A stretch of 64,000 bases of DNA, taken from the NCBI GenBank assembly GCA_905221605.1, contig CAJNDS010000524.1, positions 248,001 to 312,000 of the forward strand, given 5' to 3'. The DNA comes from Symbiodinium natans (lineage: Eukaryota > Sar > Dinophyceae > Suessiales > Symbiodiniaceae). The notes under the pieces were generated by a model, which worked only from the letters and a program-made list of their open reading frames with translations, ran no database searches and was not told the origin of the DNA. Each line of letters begins with the position of its first letter. The stretch's first letter is position 1. Shown here in pieces: positions 52,101 through 63,760 of the stretch. A program made the translations under genes and the position numbers.

Positions 52101-53430
52101 GCGGCATGAGCAATGGACTGGTTGGCTGCATGGCAGTAACACCTCAGCTAACGCAATCCGCGATATCGGCGCTATCTGAAGGTGACCACTAAAGCGCTGG
52201 GCTTTGGACATGTGCAGCCTCGCCCCAAGAAGGATCTCACACAACCTGCCCGATCCAGCGCTCCCCGAACTCAGCCTCACGACTGGTCACGGCTCTGAGG
52301 CTTTGAGCAATGACCAAATGGAAATGAGATGTCAATGTCTTTGTTCTTCCCTTTGGACCACCGAGCGTTGTGCATGGCTGCATGGCTAAGGTTTGAGTCC
52401 TCAAAAGCCGCAGATGCTGCTGTGGAACAGTGCCAATCTGAGGTGTTGTGAAGATTTGAAGGTTGATTTCCTCCTTATTTCACCGATTGCATCGCACGGG
52501 ACAGAGGTGTGACAAAGTGGAGCTGCACGGACGTGTAATGCGAGTCGCGCCCGTGGCTCCCAACACGAAGTCCGGGATCCCAACCTGATTCGCATGCTGC
52601 GCCACGTGACCCACCTGTTCAGCCGACGACGACGGAATCTCGTTTGCTCTGAAAGGTTCCAGTTCGAGCTCCCGCAGAACATCAAGGCATGACATTTCGG
52701 AGCAATCGCCATGAATTGGCACTCGTATGAGTAGTGGTGAGAAGAGTAGTCGCGCCACGAGGAATAGCAACATAGTGTCACCACTGTGACCGCCAGACTT
52801 GCCAGCTTGCGGACAGGAGGACCTTGTCGGCCTCATACGAGAAGTGTTGTTCTCAGGGGTGAGGTGCACTTATTGACTCGTGCGGCAAATCTGTCATGCC
52901 GCAATGCCAATACATCAGCAACTGCCCTGTACCTCGGCCCGACTGCGTGGCGGCGTGGCGGATGACAATGTTCCCGAGAAGCAAAAGCCTTTTATGGCGG
53001 CAGTGGTAGCAGTCCATGCAGCAGCGGTTGTAGCGGATCGGATTCTTTCGCTGTCGTCACCTTGGTACCCTCAAACCCTGGCTCATGATTAGGATGGTTG
53101 TTCTGTGTATCTTTTTTTTCTGAATCTTCCTGAACGGCCTTGAACAGCCTTGTGGGATGAGAGCGTTGAGGCCTATGAAGGCAAGAACATCAGCACCATC
53201 AAGGACCCAGACTTAAGGCCTACGGCGCGCCTAGGCCTTGGGAGTCTAGGGCTCTATTGTCAGCAACAGCCTAGAAGCCTCGATTTTTAGAGGGGCTTCA
53301 CTGAGACAGCACACAGGGGATGTCACGTAGAAGTTCCGGAGGATGCCTGGCAGAAGCGGCACCCAGGAGAGAAGCTCGACACGTCCAAGTTCGGAACACA
53401 GCTCTGCTCTTCATGTTCCCTTGGGCGCTT
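49150..53430. other. 4.3-kb stretch without a recognised gene
   Basis: Many medium open frames on both strands but no family signature. Possible exons are 49807-49880 (RFNEPQDIDDNDDIDFAAL) and about 52010-52100 (EEEIRSWLGAAGEIKGLRL). A TTTTTGGCTCAA at 50316-50327 resembles a truncated SL end. A 24-bp duplication (CTGTGTTCCGTTTGTG) lies at 50840-50880. Confidence 0.35.
51524..51572. repeat. 12-bp repeat GCACCGATCGGR
   Basis: Four tandem units, each containing the palindrome CCGATCGG. In the + frame it encodes repeated APIG. Confidence 0.85.
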
Positions 53431-53436
53431 TTCGGG

Positions 53437-53453
53437 GGGGGGGGGGGGGGGGC
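53437..53453. repeat. Poly-G run
   Basis: About 16 guanines. Confidence 0.85.
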
Positions 53454-53840
53454 AATGCGTGTTGCCAAGGTGGGGCTTCAAGAACTTCTCGTCTTCCATG
53501 AAGACCTTGGAAGGCACGTCCGTGGTTCGGGGATTCTGATCTCACAGCTCTTATGGTTGTCCTTGCAATCATAATAAATTGTTATTGTAGTAATATATTA
53601 GCATTATCAGCATTTTCATATTTTTAGTAATATTGGTCTTCTTGTATTAACAGCATCATTAGAATTACTCGTAATAGGTGCCCGCAAGCTCCTGTCTTGA
53701 GCCAGTGGGAACATGGGCGAACGTAAGAATACACGTGGCTCGCGGATGTTTGGTTTGGGGTTTCGGGTTTAGGGTAAGGTATCGGCACCTTTCCCAGCCA
53801 CACACCCGCACATTGTGAGTGGCGGCGTAGGCTGAAGTGA

Positions 53841-53948
53841 TCTGAAGGCGTCACTCTGGAACACCACCTGGAGAAGACGCTGACGTACTTGGCCTTCTTC
53901 GATGGCTCACCTGCCCATAAGGCCTACCTGGAGGACTTCGGAGCATGA
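53841..53948 (+). CDS. Putative terminal exon, unknown protein
   Basis: Open frame EGVTLEHHLEKTLTYLAFFD, GSPAHKAYLEDFGA, then TGA at 53946. The amphipathic, charged composition is typical of a real exon, but the protein is not recognised. Confidence 0.4.
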   Translation, partial: SEGVTLEHHLEKTLTYLAFFDGSPAHKAYLEDFGA

Positions 53949-54086
53949 AACATGAGTTCGACCTTCGAAAGCTTAGGGGGATGATTCTTCGCACGAGCGC
54001 GCAATGCAACGTAATCCAGCACAATCTAACGAGGGTGGAACGCCCTAAGGCCTGCACAATTTGAAAACAAGTAAGGCCCCCCATAC

Positions 54087-54113
54087 CCCCCCCCCCCCCA
54101 CCCCCCCAGACGT
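54087..54113. repeat. Poly-C run with single A
   Basis: C-runs split by a single A (about 13 + 7 C). Confidence 0.8.
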
Positions 54114-54205
54114 AGGGACCAGCCTCGAACGAAATGCCCCCCGAGGAGAGATCCAAGAGGCAAGCCGAAGGCCGAGTTGCCGAAGACCCTGGCAAGGCCT
54201 GGTTT

Positions 54206-54327
54206 AAGGCTTCGGGTTTGGGGTTTTAGGGTTGAGTAGGGTTTCCGGGCTTAGGGTTGAAGGGGTACGGGTTTGAGGGATGAGGGTTTAGAGGTTCAGG
54301 GTTTAGGGTGTAGGCTTAGGGTTTAAG
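54206..54327 (+). repeat. Degenerate telomere-like array, TTTAGGG
   Basis: Scattered GGTTTAGGG, GGGTTTGAGGG and TTAGGGTTGAAGGGG units, heavily diverged. Probably an old array. Confidence 0.7.
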
Positions 54328-55020
54328 AAAGAGAAGGCAAGCCGGTCATAAGTGGAAGGCAATGTCTCTACAGAACGCTAAGAGTAGTAGTTGCACTGTC
54401 ACTGTCCCGTAGTATGGTCCCTTACCTTCTTACTTAGTGGCTATCGCGGCAACCGAAAAGAAAAGGAAGTCGGCTGCCAGGCAAAGCGAGCAGCTGCTGA
54501 GGCAGGGTGTTGCTATGTGTTGCTCTTGCTTGCAGCCCTATGTCCTTGCCACAGCCATGTCCTTTGCAGTGTTTTGAGTGTTTAGCCCATGCTGCGAGAA
54601 TCTCGAAGCCACTTCATGTCGCTTGGTCCATGTGTCCAGCGATGGTTGTGGAACCTCACGCGCACTCATATTCACGCTTATTGAATCCTACACACGTTAC
54701 ACCCCTGAACCATCTTTGCGTCTTACTTCACTTGCGATGCATCATACATGAATCTTAGCTTTACTTTCGGGTAGCCTGTGAGGCTGACGTTCTGAAGCCC
54801 GAGAAAAAGCCGAAGGCACACACCTTGACGGTCATTGCTGCAAAGATTTTAGAGAAGGTTTTGTCAGCAGCTCTCGCATGCCTGTGTCACCTACAAGAAG
54901 AGGCATATAGGTGCACCTCCGGCAGGTCGAGAATGGTTCCAGCCATGATAAGGCCCCTGCTGCTTCGGTGATGCAATTGACGGGAAGTCTTGTAGTCTGT
55001 CGGCTCGCGGGGTTCATGCA
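54328..55020 (+). CDS. Putative exons of an unknown gene
   Basis: 54440-54508 reads AIAATEKKRKSAARQSEQLL. 54778-54972 reads EADVLKPEKKPKAHTLTVIA, AKILEKVLSAALACLCHLQE, then a stop. Lysine-rich helical composition resembles real exons, but no domain is recognised and the linkage is a guess. Confidence 0.35.
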
Positions 55021-55515
55021 GGAGGCAAATGTGTCATGTGGACCAACAGTACCAATGTGCCAGTACTAATAAGCACTGCTCAGAGGACAGGTGCTGCTGA
55101 AATTAGGGAGTGAAAGATGAAGAGGCACTTGCTACACTGTGAACCTTGGAAGTCGAAAGCAGGAGCTGTGAAACTTGCGACATGCTTTCTCTCCCGCATT
55201 GTCAGTCTGCAAAGCTGGTCCAAGGTTTCTCAGCCAGCTTGAACAGACCATTACACGAGCAACGCGCATTTGCCTTGAGTTGAAAATCCGGGCCTAGGGC
55301 ACAAAAACACGTGAGGTAACGGTTGGGAAAGACCACCCTGATTCCAATCAGTATCGTAGAAGCCTCTAGGGGTGGTCACTCGCGCACATGCATTAGATGC
55401 TTCCGGACATACCATCACATGCGACGCTGAAGACCCCACGTGGCATCCTCAAAGGCGATCGTTCCACTTGCTTTTCGCCCTTCCGGGTTTCTGTTGTGCT
55501 GGGCTTCCCATCCTA
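55021..55515. other. Stretch without a recognised gene
   Basis: Short frames only; nothing recognised. Confidence 0.4.
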
Positions 55516-55680
55516 AGGACGGGCGGATGAGAAGAACCCGGGGCCGCTGGAAGTTTTTGAGGAGTCCATCCGACGGGAGAGGCAGTGGAGTGCCACACCG
55601 TGCCACTCATCATCGGTTCTTAACCGCCCCAAATGCAAGAAGGATGTAGTTTCAGCCCAGCCAAGCCTCCTCATGAACCG
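55516..55680 (+). CDS. Putative exon, unknown protein
   Basis: Open frame GRADEKNPGPLEVFEESIRR, then ERQWSATPCHSSSVLNRPKC and a stop at about 55680. The charged first half looks coding. No family recognised. Confidence 0.3.
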
Positions 55681-56520
55681 ATGACTTCATCCCTGGTGCG
55701 GGGGGTGTGATCTCGGCATATCTTTCTTCCAATGGCAACATGGCTAAATCCAAAAAGCCTATAAACTATAAACCCTAAGCTCCTGCACCCTGGACATGAT
55801 TGAGAGGTCCTCTGCGCGGCGGGGCGCGGCCAAAAAGTTCCGGAACCCACCCGCCTTGGCACCTCGATGCATTGAATTCGATGTAGCGGCCTCTGGCTTT
55901 GGGGCTTCAATTTCGGGTTCTTCTGCTGTGTACTTCTGTTGCCCTTGAAACCCTAAAAAGCCCCTAAATGGTCCCCCAAAAATCCCAGGAGGCTTGGCTG
56001 GACTCCTCGCTGGAAGCCCAGCAGCTCAGCTCCAAAGCTCCCTGCCAAGAGAGGTTCCGGTTGCACCGAGAGGCGGGGGCGCGAGCTAGGTCTCTCATGG
56101 TCTCTCTCTCTCTCTCTGTCACTCTGTCTCTGTCTCTCTGTCTCTCTTGAGAGCCTTAAGAATTTCGCAACCTAAGGCTTGTGGGGGGCCTGTCGGGGCG
56201 TGCGGCGTTCATTGGCTTTTCTCTCATGGTTTGTATGGTCAGGCTGTAGGGTTTTGCGAGGCAGAGTGTAGAAGAGCCACCTCGGCCAGGCTTTGGCCTG
56301 GCTGTGCGATCTACTCCCTACGTATGGCAGCATCCTGTCCAGAGTGCCTCGGAGAGGAAAGCTATTGTGAGGACTGTCTATCGCGGATCAAGTAAAATCC
56401 TGCTGGGTAGAGCGGATGTGAGCGCATTGAAAGTCGCACAGGGCGACTGCCGAAGCTCCTGGCGCTAAACCCAAAACCGAACTGTTGGCCCAGCTTTCTT
56501 GTTACATGCGAAGTTGCGGG
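55681..56520. other. Unassigned stretch with a CT microsatellite
   Basis: 56094-56150 is (CTCTGT/CT)n. A short open frame at 55968-56085 (VPQKSQEAWLDSSLEAQQLS) could be an exon. Nothing else recognised. Confidence 0.35.
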
Positions 56521-56525
56521 AATCA

Positions 56526-58760
56526 AGGTACTGGACGAGGTCGATGGAGCCCTGCACAGGATGGAGGCATGGCAAGGTGAGCTTCAGAAGTTGCACGGCT
56601 TGAACCGTCAGGAGCTCAAAGGTCGGAGGGCAAGTTCAGAAGATACATATATATATATATATATGTATATATGGGTGTTTCCCAAAATAGGGGTACCCCT
56701 TTTATACCCCAAATAGAAGGGAATCCCAACAAAGGGGCCCCCAAAACGGGTGCCCCTATTTTCGGAAACCCCCCATATGCGAAATGCACGGAAAAACTCT
56801 ACACGCACATTTTCTGAAAATCAGCGCGCGCCCCCTTCTGACCGAGGCACGCTTCAAGGTCAGCTGAGATCCCGTCAGATTCTGCACAAACTACAGCTCG
56901 AAGAAGCTTGGCCCCGCTGGCTGCATCTGAGCATCATATTATTCGGAGTAGGTTTTTATGACTAGCATTGTTGATAAGTATTATTACTATTACTAGTGTT
57001 ACTAAATTACTTGCTTAGATTGATTAAATATGTAAATGCTGCATCGGCCACCTCGGCCCACCCGGCACGCGGAGGGGTTTTGGGGTTGGGGGCCCGGCTT
57101 TACTTTAGGGTCCCTCGCTCCCCCCGCCCCTTCCCGTGTAGGTAGGTTTTCGGTTTCGGGTAGGCTCAGGCATGCTCAGGCGTTGCGAATCGACAGATGT
57201 CATGAACAGCTACTTTTGAGTGTAAATTCTCCAAACAGTGCCTGCACCCTGGGACCCTGGGGGTGTTGCATGTTCTTCCGTTTGGGAGTGACGAGGATGA
57301 GGTGCACGGGACCTCGAAATCGATGACCCACTCGTTGTTTCCCTTCCACGCCGGATGCTCTCGCTTGGGTGTCGTGCCCTTTTTCGAACCGCGATCGATG
57401 ATCCTCTCGGTGTTTCCGCATGCCCGTGACGCTCTCGCCTATAGGCGGCTTTGCTTTGTGCGTCAGCTTGTAAAAGTGTACTTCTTCAGCGTTGCCATTG
57501 GCGCTCACCTCTGTCCCGTGCGCGTGCTCGTGAGGTGCGGAACTGTCGTCGCCTTTGGGCCCTTGTGGAGTGGTCTTGGTGTGCACTTGGGTGGTGCCCC
57601 ACGAGTGCCCTTGAAGGGCCCTACACTGTTGGGTCTATGCCGATAGAGAGCAGGAAAGCCCACAATACCGGACCTGCGTGAAGCTCCTTCGCCAACACAG
57701 TCCAAGCAAGCACCAGACACAGCAAATCTGGAGCTTTCATGAGCCTTTGACTTGGACCCGAGATTCTGGGGCCTTAAGGATCACAAACTGATACATTTTC
57801 TTGCCCTACCTTGTTGTGTGCCTTCACAAGGTCTGCAGCCAGACAGAGCTCGGCAGCTGAGACCAAGCCGGTCTCGCCGGTGGAGAGCCTCAGCAAAGAG
57901 GGCCACAAGGAGCTTCTAGATGTTGGGACATGTCGGGGGCACTTTCCGAACAAGAACAGCAAAGCCGTTAGCAGCTGCAGGGCACGTTGGGGCATGTTGG
58001 GGCTTGTTTGGGCGATCGGGAGGGTTCGGTCCCTTCGCGCAGGAGGCCCAAGCTGAAGTCACCAAGCGCAGACACGCCGAGCGGAAATCGCTGAAGCTCC
58101 AATCCGAGCTTGAGAGCGTGAGGCGTCATTGAGCTATATCGCCTTTGATATTCTTTTTCCATCTTTTTCCAGAACTTTCAGAATGTTAAAGCTGCGTCAG
58201 CCATTGTGGCAGGCATCAGCTGAAGGACAGCGAATCAGTGCATTGGCTGGTCTTGCCATCCCTGGCGCACCGGGGGGTCCTACCACGAAATGCTCCTGCC
58301 AAGCAGTACCCATCACCGTCAGGAGCTCGAAGTCAAAGAGGCTGACAAAGTTGCAGCCGCAGGAGAAGTGCAAAGGACCGACCCATCTGCGAAAGTGTAG
58401 GATACCCTTTTGCCAGAAAGTTCTTGCAGGCTTGTGGACCAGAGAGATCAGCTGTCTCACACAGTGAATGCGCCGTGAGCCAAGACGCGAAGACCCACTT
58501 TCTGCACTCGGCATCGACGAGTCTACTGCTCTGTGCTGCACACCCACAATAGGCATGTACCATCAGGTTGCGAAAGGAATGTTCGCAGCTGCAGTCCGAC
58601 CTGCAGAAGCGAGAGCCCCAATATGGTTCAGGCCGTGCTGGACGAAATTGGCTGGCTTCGTGCGTTGCTCTGCGCAGCTTTGGAATGCTTCCCGAGGTCT
58701 CAGCAAGATAACCAGCAGCTGAACAAGGAGCTGGACTCGACACGCGCTGAGTATCAGTGA
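56526..58760 (+). CDS. Putative multi-exon coiled-coil protein
   Basis: Several short open pieces with heptad-type composition and AG acceptors lie in series: 56530-56626 (DEVDGALHRMEAWQGELQKL), about 57839-57930 (ETKPVSPVESLSKEGHKELL), 58050-58122 (EAQAEVTKRRHAERKSLKLQ, then SELESVR), 58320-58365 (ELEVKEADKVAAAGE), 58582-58612 (LQSDLQKREPQ) and 58622-58758 (VQAVLDEIGWLRALL, DNQQLNKELDSTRAEYQ) with a stop at 58758. Together they suggest a long coiled-coil structural or SMC/myosin-tail-like protein. No globular domain was seen and phases were not checked throughout. It could be more than one gene. Confidence 0.45.
56645..56672. repeat. (AT)n microsatellite
   Basis: ATATATATATATATATATGTATATAT immediately left of the MITE-like element at 56673. 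Confidence 0.9.
56673..56774. mobile_element. MITE-like element, copy D (clear inverted repeats)
   Basis: 102 bp. Left end GGGTGTTTCCCAAAATAGGGGTACCCC; the right end reverse-complements to GGGGGGTTTCCGAAAATAGGGGCACCC, about 22 of 26 positions identical. The flanks are ATATAT on the left and CATATG on the right, compatible with an AT-rich target. It has no coding capacity and sits in a presumed intron of the coiled-coil gene. Confidence 0.7.
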
Positions 58761-59006
58761 CAGTGTGGCACGATGCGGCATGTCATGACATGTCGGCTGT
58801 ACTGCAGCATGTTGCAACCCCTGCGCAGTCAAAGCCTTTCATGTCGGGAGCACCGGAAGATGACCAGTGTCCCCAATCCCAGGAAGTCAGAAGAGTGCCG
58901 CCAACTGCAGGATTCTCTGCTGAGCCCTTAGCTGCGGGCCTCACAGACTTCACAGAGTTGCAATAATTATCAGTCAGTAGAACTGTCCTCTACAAAAGAC
59001 TGAAGT

Positions 59007-59601
59007 TTGTGGGCAGCAATCCCCGCCCGGGATGTGGCGAGGGCACCTGCCGTGGCTGCAAGACTGATCAGCAAGTTCTGCCAAGTGCAGCAATCATCAT
59101 TGCAACCCATATTTGACCTACCCTTTCTGATTATAAGTATGCTTGATAAAAGCAGAGGCCCTGGAAATCCCTACGTGTTCTCTTGTCGATCTCTGAGGCA
59201 GGAACCTGGAGAGTCGAACATGAAAGAGCTGCCTCCGGGCCCCTTGCCTGCAGATATGTACTTGCACAATCTTGCGCACACCCGCACTGTGCTATTGTCG
59301 CACTGCCGGCGGCGAGGAGAGCTGGTGCGCAACGCGTCCGTGAAGGCCAACATGTTAAGATGCAAGTCTATGGGGCAAATTTGTGCCCAGCAAAGTATTC
59401 CACATTGTGGCATCTCTTTTGGAGCAGCGCATCCTTCTTTCCCTTTGCTAGCCCACGAGCTTCCTGGCGGCCGTGAAGTTGGAGAGAGACCCAACGGTGG
59501 CTGCCGAGGAGATGCTGCGGCTGCGGTTTGGGCTTGGCTTTTTTCTCGGAAATTTAGAGTTCTGGTTACGGCGCAGCTACAATGAGAAGGAGCGGGGCTG
59601 A
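59007..59601 (+). CDS. Putative terminal exons, unknown protein
   Basis: 59371-59428 reads GKFVPSKVFHIVASLLEQ. After an acceptor-like CCCACGAG, 59460-59601 reads FLAAVKLERDPTVAAEEMLR, then LRFGLGFFLGNLEFWLRRSY and stops. The frame and composition look like a genuine C-terminus with a hydrophobic segment (LGFFLGNLEFWL). An upstream piece (VARAPAVAARLISKFCQV, about 59034-59090) may belong too. Not recognised. Confidence 0.4.
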
Positions 59602-59811
59602 AGGAGTCTGGATAGTTAGGATAGTTCAGGGATGAGCAAGAACAAGAAAGCAGAAGCAACTCCGCCAGGAAACAGACTACGTCCCAGACAGGCCGCAGGG
59701 CATGGCATTTCAGGCGTCTGCGACCATGCGACGGAGGCAGTGGGAAAATCCGCAGACTTGGCAGCAAGCTGGAATCAGAATCAGACCTCAGAACGTCTTC
59801 CCTTCGTGTGT

Positions 59812-59911
59812 AGCCTAAACCCTAAACCCTAAACCCTAAACCCTAAACCCTAAACCCTAAACCCTAAACCCTAAACCCTAAACCCTAAACCCTAAACCCT
59901 AAACCCTAAAC
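59812..59911 (-). repeat. Interstitial telomere-like array, CCCTAAA (14 perfect units)
   Basis: Fourteen essentially perfect CCCTAAA units, the most uniform array in the window, so probably the youngest. No partner array follows. Confidence 0.93.
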
Positions 59912-62900
59912 AGCATGCGCTTCAACTCAGGCAGAACTGGACCCTCAGCATTGACGAATGGGACCAAGTGCTCACTTTCTGCCAGGAGCAGGAAGCGCAC
60001 CTTGCATAAGACAAGCTCCGCATGTCTGACGTCCCTCTGTACCCCCGGCAGTCATGCCAGCACTTGCCACCGAAGAGCAATGCCCTCGTCTTCAGTAGAT
60101 TCATGAAAACGTCGGTGCAGATCTTGAGGGCAGACTGAGCCTCGGTCGCCCCCAGGTATCAGGTCTTCAAGAGCCACGGCAAGAAGTACGTGAACATGCC
60201 ACCTGGATCACCTGGATCCACCTGGGGCCCAGATTGTTGAGTGGCACGCATGTGTCTATCAAGGTATGACCTGAACCAAGAGTATGTCAAACCATGGACA
60301 CGAGGCCGGGTTGTGTGTGAGGGGCCTGATCTCGCAGACATGGCCCGTTTGCGAGGAGAGGGCTGTGGTGTCGCCGTCATGATGAGCCAGCACCGTGAGG
60401 CGTGACGTTACCATGGCCTTGCCCAAGCACTTGTGGGGCTTGTGTGATGCCTCCTCAGACACGGAGAGGATTCAGCGCAGCTGATGCTGTCACACGCTTG
60501 GGCGGAAGATGTCGAGGACTGCACGTCTTAGGCCCAGCGCCAAGAAAGTGTATGCAAAGCTGGCGCTGGCAGGAGTGTCAATCGGCAGTCATGGAGCATG
60601 TTCGTCAAGCCCAACTGCCACGATGCTCGGCGCCATCGTGGCACGACATGAGAAGCACAAACTGGCCTACAGAGGCACGTGTCGCACAGCCCTACTTCCT
60701 GGCAATACTCAATATCGATAAAGGAAAGCCTTGCGTGCAGACTCAGATGCTCGAAGAGCAAGGTGGCAAGAAGAAGAGCTGGAAGGCTTCACGTGTCATT
60801 TTTGCGGTTCACGGATTATTTAGGTTGGTGACGACAATGCATGAAAAGTACTGTAGGCGAAGGCCTGGGTACTGCTGGCATACACGCCCGCATCTGCAGG
60901 CGTTCTATGCCCGTCCCCTCCATCATGAAACCCTACCTTTGGCGCACTTCAACTTCAAGACCACGAGTTTCCGAACAAAGGTTCGAAGTCGGGATGTGAG
61001 ATCTGCAGCTATGCCCTATGCATGTTTTCCTTCAGGGAAGTGCGCAGTCATGTGAAGGCTTAGTCGAATACAGGAACCGGCGGGCTGTCAGGAGCAGAAG
61101 TGCTCTGCCCGGGCTTGGAGTTTAATTGAAGCCATTTGTAACGCTTTGAAAGTGTCGCTGAAGCTGATCCAGAAGTCACTCAATTCCGTCATATCCTATA
61201 TGTGTAAATCCTAACTGCGTCGTGGTCTTCGAACTGCAGTGCTCTGCTCAGGACAGACAGCTGTGTGGTTCTGCCTCTTTGCAAATTTCCAGGCCCTGAA
61301 GTGCATCCGCGTGCATGACCTCGCATCTCTTACTTCCACAGCACTTAGTCTAGCGGCAGGTTGGAGATGAGAGTGGGCCCAGCATTGAAGCCCAGCCGCG
61401 CTCTTATACAGCATTCTTGGATATTCTTGGCATGGGTGGGCACTTCAGTTGCAACATTCAAAGACATGTCAATGTCAGGTTAAGCTTGAGGCCATTCGCG
61501 AGTGTCATCTCGGCTGCCAGCCTGAGAAGAGGGACAGGCGAGCGACGGCCTCGGGACCCAGGCCAGTCTGCTTGATGATCAGCTGCGCTCCCCGGCAGGC
61601 TATGGACTTCACGCCATACACACGTCCACAGCTGCGACTCCTCAGCAATCTAAATACAATATCGGTAAGCCTTGTCGAGCGCACGTCGTGCTTGAAGTCA
61701 GTTTGTATTTCAGAAGAGTTGGGTTCGTAGTGGCAAGTCGGAGTCCGCAGGTACCAAACACGCAAGCACGAAAAGCCAGCTAGCATACCCCCAGCCGTCA
61801 TCATCAGGATCTTTACAAGAGGCTCTGGTGCGTGCATGAAGTCGAGCGCGCCTTGAAGGCACGGCATGATGGGTGTGTGTGGCGCTCACAAACCTTACGA
61901 AGCGTCTTCCATTGTGTGTACACGCGGGACATGTGGCAGGGTGATGTAGATGTGAGCACATCCATGTCAGACAAGTACAAGGACTTGCCCTTCGATTCTT
62001 GATGAAAGCTAAGCATCTGCCCAAGCGACCCTGCGATGAGGAGCAAACCCTGCAAAGACTTCAATTTTTTCTGTGCCCTGGCCGCAGCACATCGGGAAAC
62101 AGACCAGAAGACAGTCCTCCGACCAGACCTTTTTGTGTCAGGAGCGAGAATTGCAGCACCAGCACTTGGGAAGACTGCATGTGGGCGGCCAACGTGAAGG
62201 TAAAGACAATCCAAGCCAGGTGCTGCACTTGGAACTGCGAAGCATGGCATGCGTCTTCTGCCACACTTGCTGGATCAGGTGTGATCGGATGGAAGATGAG
62301 AAAATGCTCATTACCGAGATCATGGCCACTGGTGGTTGCTCGGTAGTTCCAGGTTCTGCGGTAGGCAAGCGCAGCTTCTGATATAGGTCTCACCCCCCAA
62401 GGCCCGCTAAAGAGCTCCACGCAACCAGGCTTCGAGCGCATCGACTCCACCATCGAGAGGTTTAGGGCAGAGACCTTCGGTCAGAATTACGCAGCTTGAC
62501 TGCAGTCTCATGTCCCCCTATGCCTGAAGCTGTTGGGCATTATCCAGGATGACCTCTTGGAGCCGCTGCGGAGTGACCCCATAATGACTCAGATTCGCAC
62601 CTTTTTAAAGCTGGGGGCCTTTGACTTGCCCTTCCCCCCCGAAGGCCCCCGAAGCGCCCCAAGCACCTCAAGAACCTGCTGGGCTCAGGAACTGATGCTG
62701 AAGGCTGTGGGTCGTCATGGCCAGGCGAAGCCTGGCAGATTTGGAAGACAGGAATTCCTGGTGTAGGCTCCGTTCGGAGAGCTGGTTGTAGCCGTAGCTG
62801 TTGCATGCTGTTGCCATCTTGCTGGGCATGGTGATGCATTAACAAAAAACACAAGGGCTGCAGAAACGCTACGCTGTCACGCGCATTCGCGCGACGGCGG

Positions 62901-63150
62901 CCAGCCTTGTGATGTACGTGTCGTGGTCGTACAGACTAGTTGAGGAATGCCGAGGGTCCATGCTGCCATAACCTGCGAGATGCCCAAGGCTCAAGTTCGC
63001 AAGCTTCGAGCGCCTTGAGCGGAAGTTGATCCACAACTTAGTCCTCACTGCCGCGCAGCGCTCAGCAAACCTTAGCCCTGAACCCATGTAAGCCCTGTAA
63101 CGCCCCGTAAGCGCCACCTTAAACTCGAGGTCCGAAGCTCGGGAGCTTCG
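59912..63150. other. 3.2-kb stretch without a recognised gene
   Basis: Scattered exon-like frames, e.g. 60252-60405 (RYDLNQEYVKPWTRGRVVCE), 60732-60830 (QTQMLEEQGGKKKSWKASRV) and 62500-62620 (LKLLGIIQDDLLEPLRSDPI), but no family I can name. Confidence 0.35.
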
Positions 63151-63159
63151 TTGGCTCAT

Positions 63160-63716
63160 GCTCCGGTGGAGCTGAAGGCCGACAAGGACCTGGTCATCGA
63201 GGACGGATGCACAGACAGATGCACAGGTTCACACCCTTTCACACCCATTTGGGTGTTCATGTTTTAGTGTTCTTGACCGAAATTGCTTGAATGCTAGAGT
63301 GATGAGCTTCACGGATGAGCAAGGCATGCGTAGTAGTGAGATCAGATCAATGTGTCCAGAGGCCGTCAAGCAGGACGGCATGGCCCTGCAGTATGCGGCA
63401 GAGGCTCGCAATGAACAGGAAGCCCAAGATTTGCGAAGAGCAAAATCTTGAAAACCCGAAGCCGGGTCAGGAGATGCGCGTGGACCGTGAGGTTGTTTTG
63501 GAGGCCGTGCAGCAGGACCAGCACAGTTTCACGATTAATCTCCGAAGTTGGGAACTGCCATCGGCCTGACTTTTTCATCGGTTTGTAGGCATGCGTATAC
63601 GGATTATGTACAGACAGCATGTGTGCGCTCGACACCACACATGTATATATGTATGTTGCACACACTGCGCAGGATGGTCTTGCGCTCCAGTATGCATCGG
63701 CTGCCCGACGGAAGTG
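63160..63716 (+). CDS. DUF4116-repeat protein, partial (right-edge gene)
   Basis: DUF4116 repeats alternate a DREVVL.AV..DG half with an ALQYAS..LR half. Seen here: about 63169-63200 (ELKADKDLVIED), 63353-63420 (AVKQDGMALQYAAEARNEQE), 63481-63516 (VDREVVLEAVQQ) and 63673-63714 (DGLALQYASAARR). The last two join in frame as AVQQ|DGLALQ if the intron runs from GCAG|GACC to GCGCAG; its borders share CAGGA. The domain's function is unknown, but it is a common repeat in algal and protist proteins. The gene probably continues past the window. Confidence 0.65.
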
Positions 63717-63737
63717 ACTTCTGCGTAGTGCTGGTGC

Positions 63738-63760
63738 TTTGGGGGGGCGGGGGGGGGGGC
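63738..63760. repeat. Poly-G run with single C
   Basis: G7CG9CG-type run just after the last DUF4116 exon. Confidence 0.85.

Noticed and set aside
61570-61660. MDFTPYTRPQLRLLS resembling an ORC1/Cdc6 motif
   Set aside because: A single short similarity with no Walker motifs or neighbouring exons; too weak to call.
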